DNA of 64,000 nt from Nostoc sp. XA010 (GCF_020829625.1 NZ_JAIVFX010000004.1:79220-143219); one strand, 5' to 3'. Shown: positions 7,904 to 17,875, counted from the first letter of the stretch. The notes: generated from the sequence alone by a model not told the origin. Numbers and translations: made by a program.

Positions 7904-10126
7904 ATGATTACTGATATATATAATTGGCAAGAACAGGCTGAAGAATACTTAATTAAAGAAAACTATGTGCAAGCAGCAGCGTTATATGAGCAAGCAATAG
8001 CGATAGAACCAAATACTATCTCCTATTATTGGCATTTAGGATTACTGTTGCTACTACAAAACCAAGAAGCGGAAGCTCAAATGACTTGGATGCTGCCAAT
8101 GACAGAGGCAGATGAAGAACAGTTACTAATTTGGACAAATGAATTATTTCAATTTTTACAAAGAGAAGCAGAAAGGCGCGAAACCCTGGCAGAATATTCT
8201 TTAGCTTGGTTAATTCGCCAGCACATGCGGGAAATTAATCCTAGTTATATAAATAATTTGCTTCAAATCCTTATACTTTCTCTTAGGTTAGAAAGATTTG
8301 AAGAAATTGATGATTTGAATCAGTGGGGATTAATTGAGCGCTTAAAAGCAAAAGAAGATATAGAAATCGATATTGAACTATTGATACAAGTTTTAAAAGA
8401 GTTTTTAAATACTATACCTTTACATCCAGTCAATCTGAATTTAATAGAAGCTAGTCTTCCTTATTTTTCTGATACTCATCAATGCTTCTCCATACTTCTT
8501 CCTGCTGCTATGCAAATTGGCCATACTTTGCGGCAGCCTATGCTAGCAGCATCTATTCTTAACTTGCATTTACAATTGGAACCAGATAATGTAGAAATTT
8601 TGCGGCATTTAGCGACTTTTTATCAAGATGCTCGTAATTATTCTCAAGGGATAGAGACAGCTAGGTTATGTTATTCTTTATCAGAAGGTTTGGCTGATAA
8701 AATCTTTGCGCTCCATCTGCTGTTAAGGGGTCTAATGTCAGCAGGGGGATATTGGCAAGAAATATGTAAAACTTGCCAAGAATTGGAAACTGTATATAAA
8801 AACTTTATTGAAGCCCAACCAATTCTTTTAGAAGAAGCAAGAATATTAAGGTTACTTACGCCATCATTTGCAATACCTCACATTAAAGATGCTCCTGCTG
8901 AATTTCGAGCTATTCATAATAAGGTAGCTGAGATTTTTAATAATGATATTCAAGCACTTGCCCAATCACAAGGAAAAAACTATAACCACCAAGTCATTAA
9001 GGATCATCCGAAAAAATTAAAAATTGGTTATATATCTTATGCTTTAAGGAATCATTCGGTTGGTTGGCTAGCTCGGTGGTTGTTTCAGCATCATGATCGA
9101 GATAAGTTTGATATTCATACTTATTTTGTTAACTACCAATTAGTAGACGACTATATTCAAGAGTGGTATCTAAGTCAGGCAGGAAAAGCCCGTCAACTAG
9201 GTATGAATGGTCTAAAAATTGCTGACCAGATATATCAAGATGAAATCGATATTTTAGTTGACCTTGATAGTATCACTTTAGATATTACTAGTGAAGTTAT
9301 GGCACTCAAGCCAGCCCCAATTCAAGTTACTTGGTTGGGGTGGGATGCATCAGGCATACCTGCAATTGATTACTTTATTGCAGATCCTTACGTACTGCCA
9401 GATGATGCACAAGATTACTATACAGAGAAAATTTGGAGATTACCTCAAACTTACATAGCGGTAGATGGTTTTGAAGTTGGTGTACCCACTCTCCGCCGCG
9501 ATGACTTGGATATTCCTATGGATGCTGTTGTATATCTCAGCGCCCAAAGAGGATATAAACGCCATCCAGAAACAACAAGGTGGCAAATGCAAATTATTAA
9601 ACAAGTACCTAACAGCTACTTTTTGATTAAGGGACTGGCTGAGGAGGAAACAATTAAACGCTTCTTTTACCAAATTGCCGAAGAAGAAGGTGTAGATTGT
9701 TCTCGGTTACGATTTTTACCACAAGTTCATTCAGAGTCAGTTCATCGTGCTAATTTAGGCATTGCTGATATTGTATTAGATACATTTCCCTACAACGGAG
9801 CGACAACAACCTTAGAAACATTGTGGATGGGTATCCCGTTGGTGACGCGAGTCGGTGAACAATTTGCAGCCCGTAATAGCTACACCATGATGATGAATGC
9901 AGGGATTACAGAAGGTATCGCCTGGACTGATGAAGAGTATATTGAGTGGGGTGTCCGCTTGGGGAAAGATGAGGCTTTACGCCAGCAGGTGGCTTTGAAA
10001 TTGAAAGCATCCCGACAAACAGCACCGTTATGGAATGGCAAACAGTTTACCCGTGAAATGGAAAAGGCTTACCAACAGATGTGGCAGAACTATAGCGGTT
10101 CTCAATTGGATGGAATACAGACCTAA
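7904..10126 (+). CDS. ogtA: TPR-containing O-GlcNAc transferase, SPINDLY family (OgtA-like)
   Basis: The 740-residue cytoplasmic protein has tetratricopeptide-like helices in its first third (for example ENYVQAAALYEQAIAIEPN) and a GT41-type catalytic domain after about residue 370. Recognisable blocks are KIGYISYALRNHSVGWLARW, the DILVDLDSITLD and PAPIQVTWLGWDASG region, and FPYNGATTTLETLWMGIPLV. Such enzymes transfer GlcNAc (or fucose in plant SPINDLY) to Ser/Thr of proteins. I recall that an OgtA in Nostoc punctiforme is required for PilA accumulation and hormogonium motility; this gene follows the pilin by 192 bp. The ATG at 7904 is preferred over an upstream TTG. Confidence 0.85.
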   Translation: MITDIYNWQEQAEEYLIKENYVQAAALYEQAIAIEPNTISYYWHLGLLLLLQNQEAEAQMTWMLPMTEADEEQLLIWTNELFQFLQREAERRETLAEYSLAWLIRQHMREINPSYINNLLQILILSLRLERFEEIDDLNQWGLIERLKAKEDIEIDIELLIQVLKEFLNTIPLHPVNLNLIEASLPYFSDTHQCFSILLPAAMQIGHTLRQPMLAASILNLHLQLEPDNVEILRHLATFYQDARNYSQGIETARLCYSLSEGLADKIFALHLLLRGLMSAGGYWQEICKTCQELETVYKNFIEAQPILLEEARILRLLTPSFAIPHIKDAPAEFRAIHNKVAEIFNNDIQALAQSQGKNYNHQVIKDHPKKLKIGYISYALRNHSVGWLARWLFQHHDRDKFDIHTYFVNYQLVDDYIQEWYLSQAGKARQLGMNGLKIADQIYQDEIDILVDLDSITLDITSEVMALKPAPIQVTWLGWDASGIPAIDYFIADPYVLPDDAQDYYTEKIWRLPQTYIAVDGFEVGVPTLRRDDLDIPMDAVVYLSAQRGYKRHPETTRWQMQIIKQVPNSYFLIKGLAEEETIKRFFYQIAEEEGVDCSRLRFLPQVHSESVHRANLGIADIVLDTFPYNGATTTLETLWMGIPLVTRVGEQFAARNSYTMMMNAGITEGIAWTDEEYIEWGVRLGKDEALRQQVALKLKASRQTAPLWNGKQFTREMEKAYQQMWQNYSGSQLDGIQT

Positions 10127-10157
10127 CCCCAATCCACCATAGAAGGCTTGACCATGA

Positions 10158-13085
10158 TTAGACAGGCGTCATCTCTAATTTGAATGCGATTAAGCTATCT
10201 ACATCCCAAGATGGAAGTGTTTCTGCCTTCGCTTGTGCGATCGCAGATTGATTATCTGTTGCTAAAGCAATTCGAGTATTGATTCTAGGCAAAAGAGTTT
10301 TCCATTGTGCATCACTCATCTTACCTAGCAAAGAAATTTCTGGCCCCTCAGTTATATCTACATCATCTTCCATAAGCAAATTCATGGTCAAAGACGATAA
10401 AAGCATATCGGCTTCCTCATCAGAAATATTTTGAGTATCAATCAGGAGAGTTATGTTACTTTTATCTGGGTGAGTAGTAAGAGTAGAAATGGCACTTACT
10501 AAATCTTGATATAGTAGGTCTTCTGGCTGTGACCAATCAGGGAAAATAATTAAGTTAATATTTCCTAAGCGGAAATTTTGACTCAGGGTATCTGCAAGAT
10601 ATTTACTAAATAGTTCTTGGAAGAGGCTGCCTATTTTAGCTGAGTAAGAGCGGCTATCCAGAAAACTAGGATTACCTTGCATTTTTTCCTTGATTTGGGC
10701 GCTCTTTTGTTGGCGTAATTCAGGATCAGTTCCGAGGGCGATCGCTAATTGTATATAAGACTCTTCACTATCTGCAACTAAATTGGGGACATCCAATGCT
10801 TGAACCATTGCAGCTCCCATTGCAGAACGAAAGGTAGTTCCCTGCCTAGCAATTACTGGTAGATTAACTTGTAGTGGTTCTACCAGAGAAGTTGTTCCCG
10901 CAAATGGGTAAGAATCTAAATATATATCAGCAATTTTGTAGTATTCCTTCATACCCTCCCGATCTGGGACGGGATGAGGATCTAAGACTCTTAAGCGTTC
11001 AGCCGCTACTCCATGCTTAGAAAATATAGAATTCAAATGATTGATAAATTCTATTTTTGGATAATTATTTGACCAATTTGGCCCAAATGGTAAAAGTACT
11101 AAAACTGAATTTGGTACTTTAGAAATGATTTTTGCCCATATATCTATCAGTTCTGGAATTGTTTTGAAGTAGTTAGCACCTGAGATAAAAACAACAACAT
11201 CCTCGGGAATTTCTAAACTATTTCGGTCAACTGGAGTTGTTAAGCTTTCTTCTTCAGTACCGTAACTAAAACAGTGAGCAGTTCCTTCTAATTTGACTAG
11301 GTTTTCTTGATAGTGGTCTTGTGCTGTTGGTGATGGATCAGTTAATGTACCAGAAATATAATAATCCATATTTCGCATTCCAGTTGTGGTTACAGAACCA
11401 CCACTGGTAACTTGTATTCTGGCTAATCTATGGGTTACTAAAAGGCAGATTTGATTAGTTACTGCGGTGACATTGGTAGCTATAAATAATATGTCAACAT
11501 CATCAGCACGAATGGTCTTAACCTGTGCTGATAATTCCTGTGGTAGCAGTTTAAAACAGTTTGCACAGAGTTGACAATATTGCTCTAATCGATGACCAGT
11601 TTGACTCAGAGAGTACAAAATGACTTCAAAATCTCGACTAATATATTCATAAACAGGAAGGTAGGCAAATGTTTCGGCTGAAGGTGTGAAATGTGATGCT
11701 AGGATACCAAGCCTAATCTTTTTTCTGTTTACAGGTCGAACTGCAAATTCATAATCCAGTTCATGACTATTAAGTTTCAGGAATAACTCTAATATTTCTG
11801 CACGTTTAACATATATATTTTTCAGATTTATCTCATTGAAATATGCGGGTATAAAATTAGTATCTTGAGCAAAATTGTTAACTACTTCATGCCAAAACGT
11901 AGAATCAAGATTTTTGAATATAGATGTGTGTAGGTAATTAATACTCTCTTGCAAATATTGGCAGTAATTATCTGCATCACCAATTTGTTGGAAGTAAGGC
12001 TGAGAGGAAAATAGGAATTTTAGATAGCCTGTTAATTTTTGATTTTCATCTATATTTTTAGGTATAATATTAGCAATAAAGTCTTCAGAATAATATTTTA
12101 TTATATCTTCTGGGCTACTCTCAGATTGACTAATGCTAAATATATCTACAACTTGTAAAATATGAGCATTTTTAGATAATTTTTCAAAGTCTGACTTAGC
12201 ACAAAGTCTGCTAATCATATCATTTATAAAACAATGAACAGTGTCTTTGCCATATTGGATAAATATGTCTTGTTGATTTCGTACTTCCTGTAATGTTTTT
12301 CTTGCATATTCTACTTCTTCTAAACCATAAGCAATTCCCTTTAATTCATTTTTTTGTCCAGATTGTTCCAAACTTATCGACATAAATAAGCTTTCCAACC
12401 ATTGCTTTTGACTAGTTTCTTTTATGGGAACTACAATAGGAATACACCCACATAAAGCTGCCATAAAATTAATATAAGAATATGGGTCATAAGAAATTAG
12501 ATATTCTTTTATATTAAAAATCTCAATAAGAATTTCTTGAGATAAATTATCATCCAACAAAAGAGAATTAGATGGATGAATATGGAGCAATGGTTTGTGA
12601 AATTTGTGACCTTTTCTTATAATATGGCAAGTTCCATTTCTTGATTTACCATGATTTTGTAATGCAGGATTTAAGTATGTTGGGGAAAGAATATTATAGT
12701 GTTTTACATCTTTTTGAGGATTATATGTACTGTAATGATAAACAAAGTCATCTTTTCCCCAAGTTGTGTATATATCATGAGGACAATGAATACCAAGTTC
12801 GCAAAGAATCCATCTAACTACGTGTTTTGCATTTAAAGGATTGCCAAAAATAACTTCTGGATATACAACAACTGTATTTTCGTTTATCTCAGCTTTTGTT
12901 GCATAATTATCAAAAATATTGTTAGCCAAATTAATGCCATTCATGTCAAAAACTTTACAAAAAAAACCTGCTTCATCAATGATTCGAGCAAGAGTATAAA
13001 GAGCAATAACTCCACCTACATTAGGTTGAAACGGTGGAGAAAATATAATAAAGCTTAATTGATATTTTTCAGTATTATTCTTCAT
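10158..13085 (-). CDS. Large multidomain glycosyltransferase with O-GlcNAc-transferase-like core
   Basis: This 975-residue protein appears to have three parts. Residues 1 to about 300 resemble a GT-B glycosyltransferase (SFIIFSPPFQPNVGGVIALY at the start, SYDPYSYINFMAALCGCIPIV in the donor-site position). Residues about 455-835 match the SPINDLY/OGT catalytic region (IRLGILASHFTPSAETFAYL, DSYPFAGTTSLVEPLQVNLP). The last ~140 residues start INLIIFPDWSQPEDLLYQDL and resemble a C-terminal module I recall from other cyanobacterial glycosyltransferases. It is convergent with ogtA and 18 bp downstream of the DegT gene, so it probably belongs to the same glycan operon. Donor and acceptor are unknown; a two-enzyme fusion is my inference. 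Confidence 0.75.
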   Translation of the reverse strand: MKNNTEKYQLSFIIFSPPFQPNVGGVIALYTLARIIDEAGFFCKVFDMNGINLANNIFDNYATKAEINENTVVVYPEVIFGNPLNAKHVVRWILCELGIHCPHDIYTTWGKDDFVYHYSTYNPQKDVKHYNILSPTYLNPALQNHGKSRNGTCHIIRKGHKFHKPLLHIHPSNSLLLDDNLSQEILIEIFNIKEYLISYDPYSYINFMAALCGCIPIVVPIKETSQKQWLESLFMSISLEQSGQKNELKGIAYGLEEVEYARKTLQEVRNQQDIFIQYGKDTVHCFINDMISRLCAKSDFEKLSKNAHILQVVDIFSISQSESSPEDIIKYYSEDFIANIIPKNIDENQKLTGYLKFLFSSQPYFQQIGDADNYCQYLQESINYLHTSIFKNLDSTFWHEVVNNFAQDTNFIPAYFNEINLKNIYVKRAEILELFLKLNSHELDYEFAVRPVNRKKIRLGILASHFTPSAETFAYLPVYEYISRDFEVILYSLSQTGHRLEQYCQLCANCFKLLPQELSAQVKTIRADDVDILFIATNVTAVTNQICLLVTHRLARIQVTSGGSVTTTGMRNMDYYISGTLTDPSPTAQDHYQENLVKLEGTAHCFSYGTEEESLTTPVDRNSLEIPEDVVVFISGANYFKTIPELIDIWAKIISKVPNSVLVLLPFGPNWSNNYPKIEFINHLNSIFSKHGVAAERLRVLDPHPVPDREGMKEYYKIADIYLDSYPFAGTTSLVEPLQVNLPVIARQGTTFRSAMGAAMVQALDVPNLVADSEESYIQLAIALGTDPELRQQKSAQIKEKMQGNPSFLDSRSYSAKIGSLFQELFSKYLADTLSQNFRLGNINLIIFPDWSQPEDLLYQDLVSAISTLTTHPDKSNITLLIDTQNISDEEADMLLSSLTMNLLMEDDVDITEGPEISLLGKMSDAQWKTLLPRINTRIALATDNQSAIAQAKAETLPSWDVDSLIAFKLEMTPV

Positions 13086-13103
13086 TATCTTAATTGTTGA
13101 TAG

Positions 13104-14306
13104 CTAATTGATATGTGCATATACATATTTAGCTTCGGTAATAGCAATTCTAATAATTTGAGCTATTATCCTAATCTGCTCTTTAGTACTTGAACTTCCT
13201 GTAGGCAAGAGTAAAACTTTCTCAGCTAATCTTTCAGTTTCAGGTAGTAGCAATCTTGCATAGGGAAAATATGAATTATAAGGTTCCATGCGATGACAGC
13301 CAGGATAAAAATAGCGCCGAGCTATAATATTTTCAGCATGAAGTATTTCAAGCAATTTATCTCTACTTATTTGAGTTTCAGATTCTTCAATTTCTAAAAC
13401 AATATATTGATAGTTATGTTTTTCGTTTTCGTTATATTTAAATAAATAAATACCTGGAATATCAGCAAGTTCTTGTTCATACCATTTGTAGTTACGATAG
13501 TTAATTTCAATAAAGTTATCAATACTCTCTAAGGAAGTTAATCCCATTGCTGCTGATACTTCATTCATCTTGCCATTTGTACCAATATAGATAACATTAT
13601 CCATACCAGCGAAACCAAAATTTGTCATTAAGCGAATTTTTTCTGCTAGTTCATCACTGTTTGTAACAATTGCTCCACCCTCAAATGTATTCAAAAACTT
13701 AGTAGCGTGGAAGCTAAAAACTTCGGCATCTCCAAAGCTACCAATCATACGTCCTTGATGTGAACAGCCGAAAGCATGAGCCGCATCAAACATTAATTTT
13801 AAATTATAAGTATCAGCAATTTCGCTTAAAGCTTCCACATTGCAAGGACGACCCCACAAATGAACACCAAGAATGCCAGTAGTTTTTGGGGTGATGCTTT
13901 GAACTATTTTGTTTGGATCTATATTATGGGTTTGGGGGTCAATATCACAAAAAACAGGTGTAATTTCTTGCCATTGTAGGGCGTGTGCGGTTGCAATAAA
14001 GGTAAAAGAAGGAACAATGACTTCTCCTGTTAACCCTACAGCACGAATGGCTATTTCTAATGCCACTGTTGCATTACAAGTAGCAATACAATGCTTTACC
14101 CCGACAAACTCAGCAATGCGCTGTTCAAATTCCTGTACATAGATACCATTATTAGTTAGCCATTTTCTATCTAATATGTCATTGATACGAGCTAATAAAC
14201 ATTCGCGGTTTCCAATATTGGGACGACCAACATGTAACTTTTCCGAGAAGGTTGGTGTTCCGCCAAACAAAGCTAATTCCTTGAAGTCTTTTTTTATCTG
14301 AACCAT
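13104..14306 (-). CDS. DegT/DnrJ/EryC1/StrS family sugar aminotransferase
   Basis: The 400-residue enzyme is a PLP-dependent aminotransferase that puts an amino group on a nucleotide-linked keto sugar. The PLP aspartate lies in FDAAHAFG (Asp174) and the Schiff-base lysine in SFHATKFLNTFEGG (Lys203). The N-terminal GRPNIGNRECLLARINDIL and VPSFTFIATAHALQW blocks are also typical. It likely supplies an amino-deoxy sugar for the glycan made by its neighbours, with the big glycosyltransferase 18 bp downstream and the FkbM methyltransferase upstream on the same strand. Exact product (for example a 4-amino-4,6-dideoxy sugar) cannot be assigned. Confidence 0.9.
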   Translation of the reverse strand: MVQIKKDFKELALFGGTPTFSEKLHVGRPNIGNRECLLARINDILDRKWLTNNGIYVQEFEQRIAEFVGVKHCIATCNATVALEIAIRAVGLTGEVIVPSFTFIATAHALQWQEITPVFCDIDPQTHNIDPNKIVQSITPKTTGILGVHLWGRPCNVEALSEIADTYNLKLMFDAAHAFGCSHQGRMIGSFGDAEVFSFHATKFLNTFEGGAIVTNSDELAEKIRLMTNFGFAGMDNVIYIGTNGKMNEVSAAMGLTSLESIDNFIEINYRNYKWYEQELADIPGIYLFKYNENEKHNYQYIVLEIEESETQISRDKLLEILHAENIIARRYFYPGCHRMEPYNSYFPYARLLLPETERLAEKVLLLPTGSSSTKEQIRIIAQIIRIAITEAKYVYAHIN

Positions 14307-14422
14307 TTTTTTATTTTGTATTTGGGAAAACTTTAGAAAACATTTTAAAAAAATATTCTAGGATGTTTTAAAAGTGAGGGTCTTTGATATATTAAAAATC
14401 AAAGGAAAATGATATCAAAGGT

Positions 14423-15478
14423 TTATTCCATAACTTTCGCGTAAAGCACTGTTTCCCCCAGATGTATCGTGTAATGATCTATGTACAACTGGTAGCCAAT
14501 ATCCAAACTATGGATAAATATAGGAATATCAAAAATATCATTTGGTCTATGATATATAGAAATAGCAAGTTTTGGACGGAACTTACGGATAGTTTCTACA
14601 GCCCCATGTAAGGCACTTAACTCAGCACCTTCAATATCCATTTTAATGAAATCAACTCTATCTATACTTTTTTCATATACAAGTTGATCAATTGTGGTAG
14701 CAGCTACAGGTATTTCCGATGGAGTATTACTAATATGTGCAACAGGCCCATCACCATGTAAATAAAGCTGAGTTTCTAAACTATCTGTTAGAGCATAATC
14801 ACTAATAACTACTCTTTCTGCCAAATTCTCATTCTGCATCAAATTGTAGCAAAATACATCTAAATTATGTGGCTCTATTTCAAATGAAAAAACTTTGCCT
14901 TCTGAACCAATAGTTGATGCAAAAGCTATTGCTGTATCACCAAAGCACGCACCAGCATCAATAACATAATCTCCCGGTTCAGGACATATTTGAACATTAT
15001 TTCTATTAAAATAATACTGCTTAAACAAAAATGTCCAAGCCACATTGAGCCACCAGCAATCAATAGTAATATATTGATCTTCAAAGCTAACCGCATACTT
15101 CTGCAATTCACCAAAAAGACCAGAGTAATCTATATCAGATTCTGAAACTATCATTTCCCTAGCTTTCTGTCTGTCTCGCCAGTGTTGTTCATTATTGGTA
15201 GGTAATTTAAAGTGTAAATGTCCCACCAGTCGGAAAAGTAGTAAGTCTGTTAACCAATTCTTAGACTCAGAATCAGCTAGAATTTCGTGAACTTGTTGAA
15301 GATTTTCCTGATTTTTGAAAAAAAACTTAAGATGATAACTGTATGAGTCTATAAAAAGCTGCCTATTGGTATGATCCTTTATTGATGTTGGAAACGTTTC
15401 ATAATCCCAGTTATTTTCCTGAAAACTATGAATATTTACATAAAAAGCATGAATAATATCATTGATAAATTGGGACAT
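14423..15478 (-). CDS. FkbM family methyltransferase
   Basis: The protein (about 351 residues from the ATG at 15478; a TTG 24 bases upstream is less likely) has the SAM-binding block DYVIDAGACFGDTAIAFAS, then VFSFEIEPHNLDVFCYNL and the FkbM signature DFIKMDIEGAELSALHGA, ending with KLAISIYHRPND. FkbM-type enzymes O-methylate sugars or polyketides; here modification of a surface glycan is likely from context. The first ~140 residues are a helical extension of unknown role. It is one of four same-strand genes for glycan assembly (10158-16166). Confidence 0.87.
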   Translation of the reverse strand: MSQFINDIIHAFYVNIHSFQENNWDYETFPTSIKDHTNRQLFIDSYSYHLKFFFKNQENLQQVHEILADSESKNWLTDLLLFRLVGHLHFKLPTNNEQHWRDRQKAREMIVSESDIDYSGLFGELQKYAVSFEDQYITIDCWWLNVAWTFLFKQYYFNRNNVQICPEPGDYVIDAGACFGDTAIAFASTIGSEGKVFSFEIEPHNLDVFCYNLMQNENLAERVVISDYALTDSLETQLYLHGDGPVAHISNTPSEIPVAATTIDQLVYEKSIDRVDFIKMDIEGAELSALHGAVETIRKFRPKLAISIYHRPNDIFDIPIFIHSLDIGYQLYIDHYTIHLGETVLYAKVME

Positions 15479-15587
15479 AACTTTGCTTTTACAATATTTC
15501 AATTGTTTATTAAATTAATAGCCCTTTCCCGGAAAATTGTGAATCATCATAACCATATTTCTAAGATATTGGGTTATTTTGTAATAA

Positions 15588-16166
15588 TTAATTCTCTAAT
15601 AAAAATTTGTTGTAGTTTTCAAGGACTGCTGATTTATCTCGATCACCGATTTTGCGGTTCCCTATATATATTCCCCAAGGCTCTAAATTTTTCATAACAA
15701 CGGAGCCTGCGCCAACCGTAGCCCCTTCGCCAACAGTAACGCCTGGTAAAATGACGCTATTTGCCCCGATAACACAAAATTTACCTATGTGTATAGATAC
15801 CCTTTTAGTATTTCTATACTTTTCAGCAATTGTTGAATTACCAAAACCCCAAAACTTGAAATCATCTGAACCAGTAAAAATTCTTACTCCAGAAGATAAA
15901 GCAGAAAAATCCTCCATTGTAAAACACTCTCCTCCTGTTATTGAAGCGAATGATGCAATATGCACGTTGTTACCTAACTTAATTCGTTTTTTGGCATATA
16001 TAAACACAAAATCATCAATTATGATATTTTTGCCAAATTCTATATTTTCTAAACCTATTATCTTTGTATACTCGAAGGTGGTGACACCTGGTATTCCATA
16101 TTTATCAACAGTGATTTGCATATTTTTTATCTTCACATCTTGAGTAATTTCTAAATATCGATTCAA
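15588..16166 (-). CDS. Left-handed beta-helix acyltransferase (LacA/CysE/NodL type)
   Basis: The 192-residue protein contains hexapeptide repeats (for example IGKFCVIGANSVILPGVTVG and EGATVGAGSVVMKNL) that fold into the left-handed parallel beta-helix of acetyl- and acyltransferases. The region IFTGSDDFKFWGFGNSTIAE resembles the acceptor loop of sugar O-acetyltransferases. It probably acetylates a sugar in the pathway of the adjacent DegT and FkbM genes. It heads the minus-strand glycan cluster. The substrate is not determinable from sequence. Confidence 0.82.
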   Translation of the reverse strand: MNRYLEITQDVKIKNMQITVDKYGIPGVTTFEYTKIIGLENIEFGKNIIIDDFVFIYAKKRIKLGNNVHIASFASITGGECFTMEDFSALSSGVRIFTGSDDFKFWGFGNSTIAEKYRNTKRVSIHIGKFCVIGANSVILPGVTVGEGATVGAGSVVMKNLEPWGIYIGNRKIGDRDKSAVLENYNKFLLEN

Positions 16167-16223
16167 TAAATAATTGTTTTTATTACTTAACTATTACCTT
16201 AGTAATTAAGAAAATAAGCTTGT

Positions 16224-16625
16224 CTATTTACTGGGACTATTACTCTCTTGCTTCTTAACCTGCTCTAATACAACTTTGTAATCTTGCCGCCCAGGATGTA
16301 ACTTCACCAGCTTCTCCAAAAGTTCCATCGCACCCTTAGCATCCTTCAATTGCAACCGCACCAAAGATAGTTTCTCTAAAGCAAGTTGGTTTTCTGGTTC
16401 CCGTTGTAAAACCAGCTCGTAGCCCCGCGCCTGTTGCTGTAATACTGACTCAGCAGAAGCAGATGCAATTGCTGGCTTAGGTTGGCTAGCCTGTTGGATT
16501 GCTGGAATAACTGCAAACACCGTAGAACCAAAAAACGAGAACATCGATACTATCGTGACAATCTTCTGTCGCCGCCCAATCTGCTTTTTGCGGGTAATTA
16601 GGTATTCTTCGTCTGAACCAGCCAT
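16224..16625 (-). CDS. Membrane-anchored TPR protein
   Basis: The 133-residue product has a basic N-terminus, one transmembrane helix at about residues 24-45 ([20 protein letters not shown]) and two tetratricopeptide-like helix pairs ([20 protein letters not shown] and [20 protein letters not shown]). Such small TPR proteins are common in cyanobacteria and probably serve as membrane-tethered scaffolds. The partner is unknown. It lies 57 bp downstream of the acyltransferase stop region on the same strand side but carries no glycan-related domain. Confidence 0.72.
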   Translation of the reverse strand: MAGSDEEYLITRKKQIGRRQKIVTIVSMFSFFGSTVFAVIPAIQQASQPKPAIASASAESVLQQQARGYELVLQREPENQLALEKLSLVRLQLKDAKGAMELLEKLVKLHPGRQDYKVVLEQVKKQESNSPSK

Positions 16626-17644
16626 GCCTCACATACTTGCTGCGGTAAACACTTAGGTATCAGCAAGCCTCCGTTCTGAGGATACCCATCTGCTCAACAG
16701 AAACTAACATCTTCGCTAAAAATTTTTTACACAAAATTCAAATGCTGACTCTGAATACCAGAGAAGTTTATGGTAAACCCATGCTGTACCGACAATTTTG
16801 CCATGCGTAGTTTACGGCCGTAGGCGATCGCTCTTTAAGCCTTATTCACTGGACAAAAAATTAAGATTATATAAAGATTTCCGATTATTCAGCCTAAAGT
16901 TAGATGTTTGCGATATTGTAAATAACGTTTAAATAAACAGAAACAGTAGATATTTCTACTCAATTGCAAATTTACCCGTTAGTCAAAAACTTTCAAACTA
17001 GCCCGTGTCCTATAGTTCTTCAACAAGCACACATATTTTTCGTGATTCAACAAAATAAAATTTTCCCAGTCGTCCTCAGTCACACTACATAGTGCAACTT
17101 CCCAGACGACTAATTATTTTGCCCGGCGTCCACAATAGATATCTTACAAAAGGTACTGTTGCACTCTAGTGGTAAAAGGTTAAAAGGAAAAAGAAGACGG
17201 CGAAAAGTTAAAGGAAAAAGGGGAAACAGAAACATCTCTCAATACGGTTCGGTTAGCTTGTTTACCCTGCGAAGATCCCCCCAACCCCCCTTACAAAGGG
17301 GGGCTAATTTCCTCCTTTACCCCCTTAAAAAGGGGGTTGCCACAGGCGGGGGGATCTTATCCGAACCGTATTGAAACATCCTTCATCCCTTAACCCTTCC
17401 CTCTGACCTATGCCCAGGTTTTGCAAAAAGTTTAAGGACTGCTCGGTGGATTTAGAGTTTTGTGGTGGTAATTACCGTACAAAAGCGAATTTACCAGTAA
17501 TTTAGTAGAGTTTGTTATGGTATAGTTAAAAAGTTAAGACTAGCTTTACCAAAATTACACCACTCTACGATCCGGCAACAATTGCAGACTGGAAAGCAGT
17601 TTTAATTAAGTATTTACCAACAAAATCTGAATTCAATCGAGGTT
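16626..17644. other. About 1 kb intergenic region, mostly non-coding
   Basis: No convincing gene is present. The region holds the inverted-repeat element at 17240-17373 and A/T-rich sequence. The last part should contain the promoter of the DUF4327 gene, whose ATG follows a GAGG ribosome binding sequence. Confidence 0.6.
17240..17373. mobile_element. Miniature inverted-repeat element (copy B) with internal C/G-rich stems
   Basis: The ends CAATACGGTTCGGTTAGC (17240-17257) and CTTATCCGAACCGTATTG (17356-17373) are inverted repeats. A second layer, GATCCCCCC near 17274 and GGGGGGATC near 17348, and two more C/G stems lie inside, so the whole 134 bp can fold back on itself. AAACATC occurs just outside each end (17230-17236 and 17374-17380), a likely target duplication. 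There is no transposase gene. The termini match element A at 2769-2870. Confidence 0.68.
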
Positions 17645-17863
17645 ATGACTCAGCAAGTGATTCACCCAATGGTGAAATTGCAGCGCAACGTGCAATCACT
17701 CATAGAATCGAACATTATCAAGCCAAGCGATAGCATCTGGAAAATTGCTTTGCTCTACGGTAATGAATGGCAGCACTGGAAACAGGAACTGCTTGACTTT
17801 GGCTTTAGTATGCAAGACCCAGTTAGTGAATTGCTAGCTGTAGAGACTTGGGATGAGGAGTAG
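17645..17863 (+). CDS. DUF4327 family protein
   Basis: The 72-residue cytoplasmic protein matches the cyanobacterial DUF4327 family across its full length. Typical features are MVKLQRNVQSLIES, DSIWKIALLYGNEW near residues 29-42 and the acidic end LLAVETWDEE. Function is unknown. A GAGG ribosome binding site lies just upstream of the ATG. The gene stands alone between repeat-rich spacers. Confidence 0.85.
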   Translation: MTQQVIHPMVKLQRNVQSLIESNIIKPSDSIWKIALLYGNEWQHWKQELLDFGFSMQDPVSELLAVETWDEE

Positions 17864-17875
17864 AAAGTAGGGGGA

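Noticed and set aside
17159..17374. Plus-strand frame of 71 codons
   Set aside because: It runs through the miniature element's palindromes and has a basic low-complexity N-terminus; no gene features.
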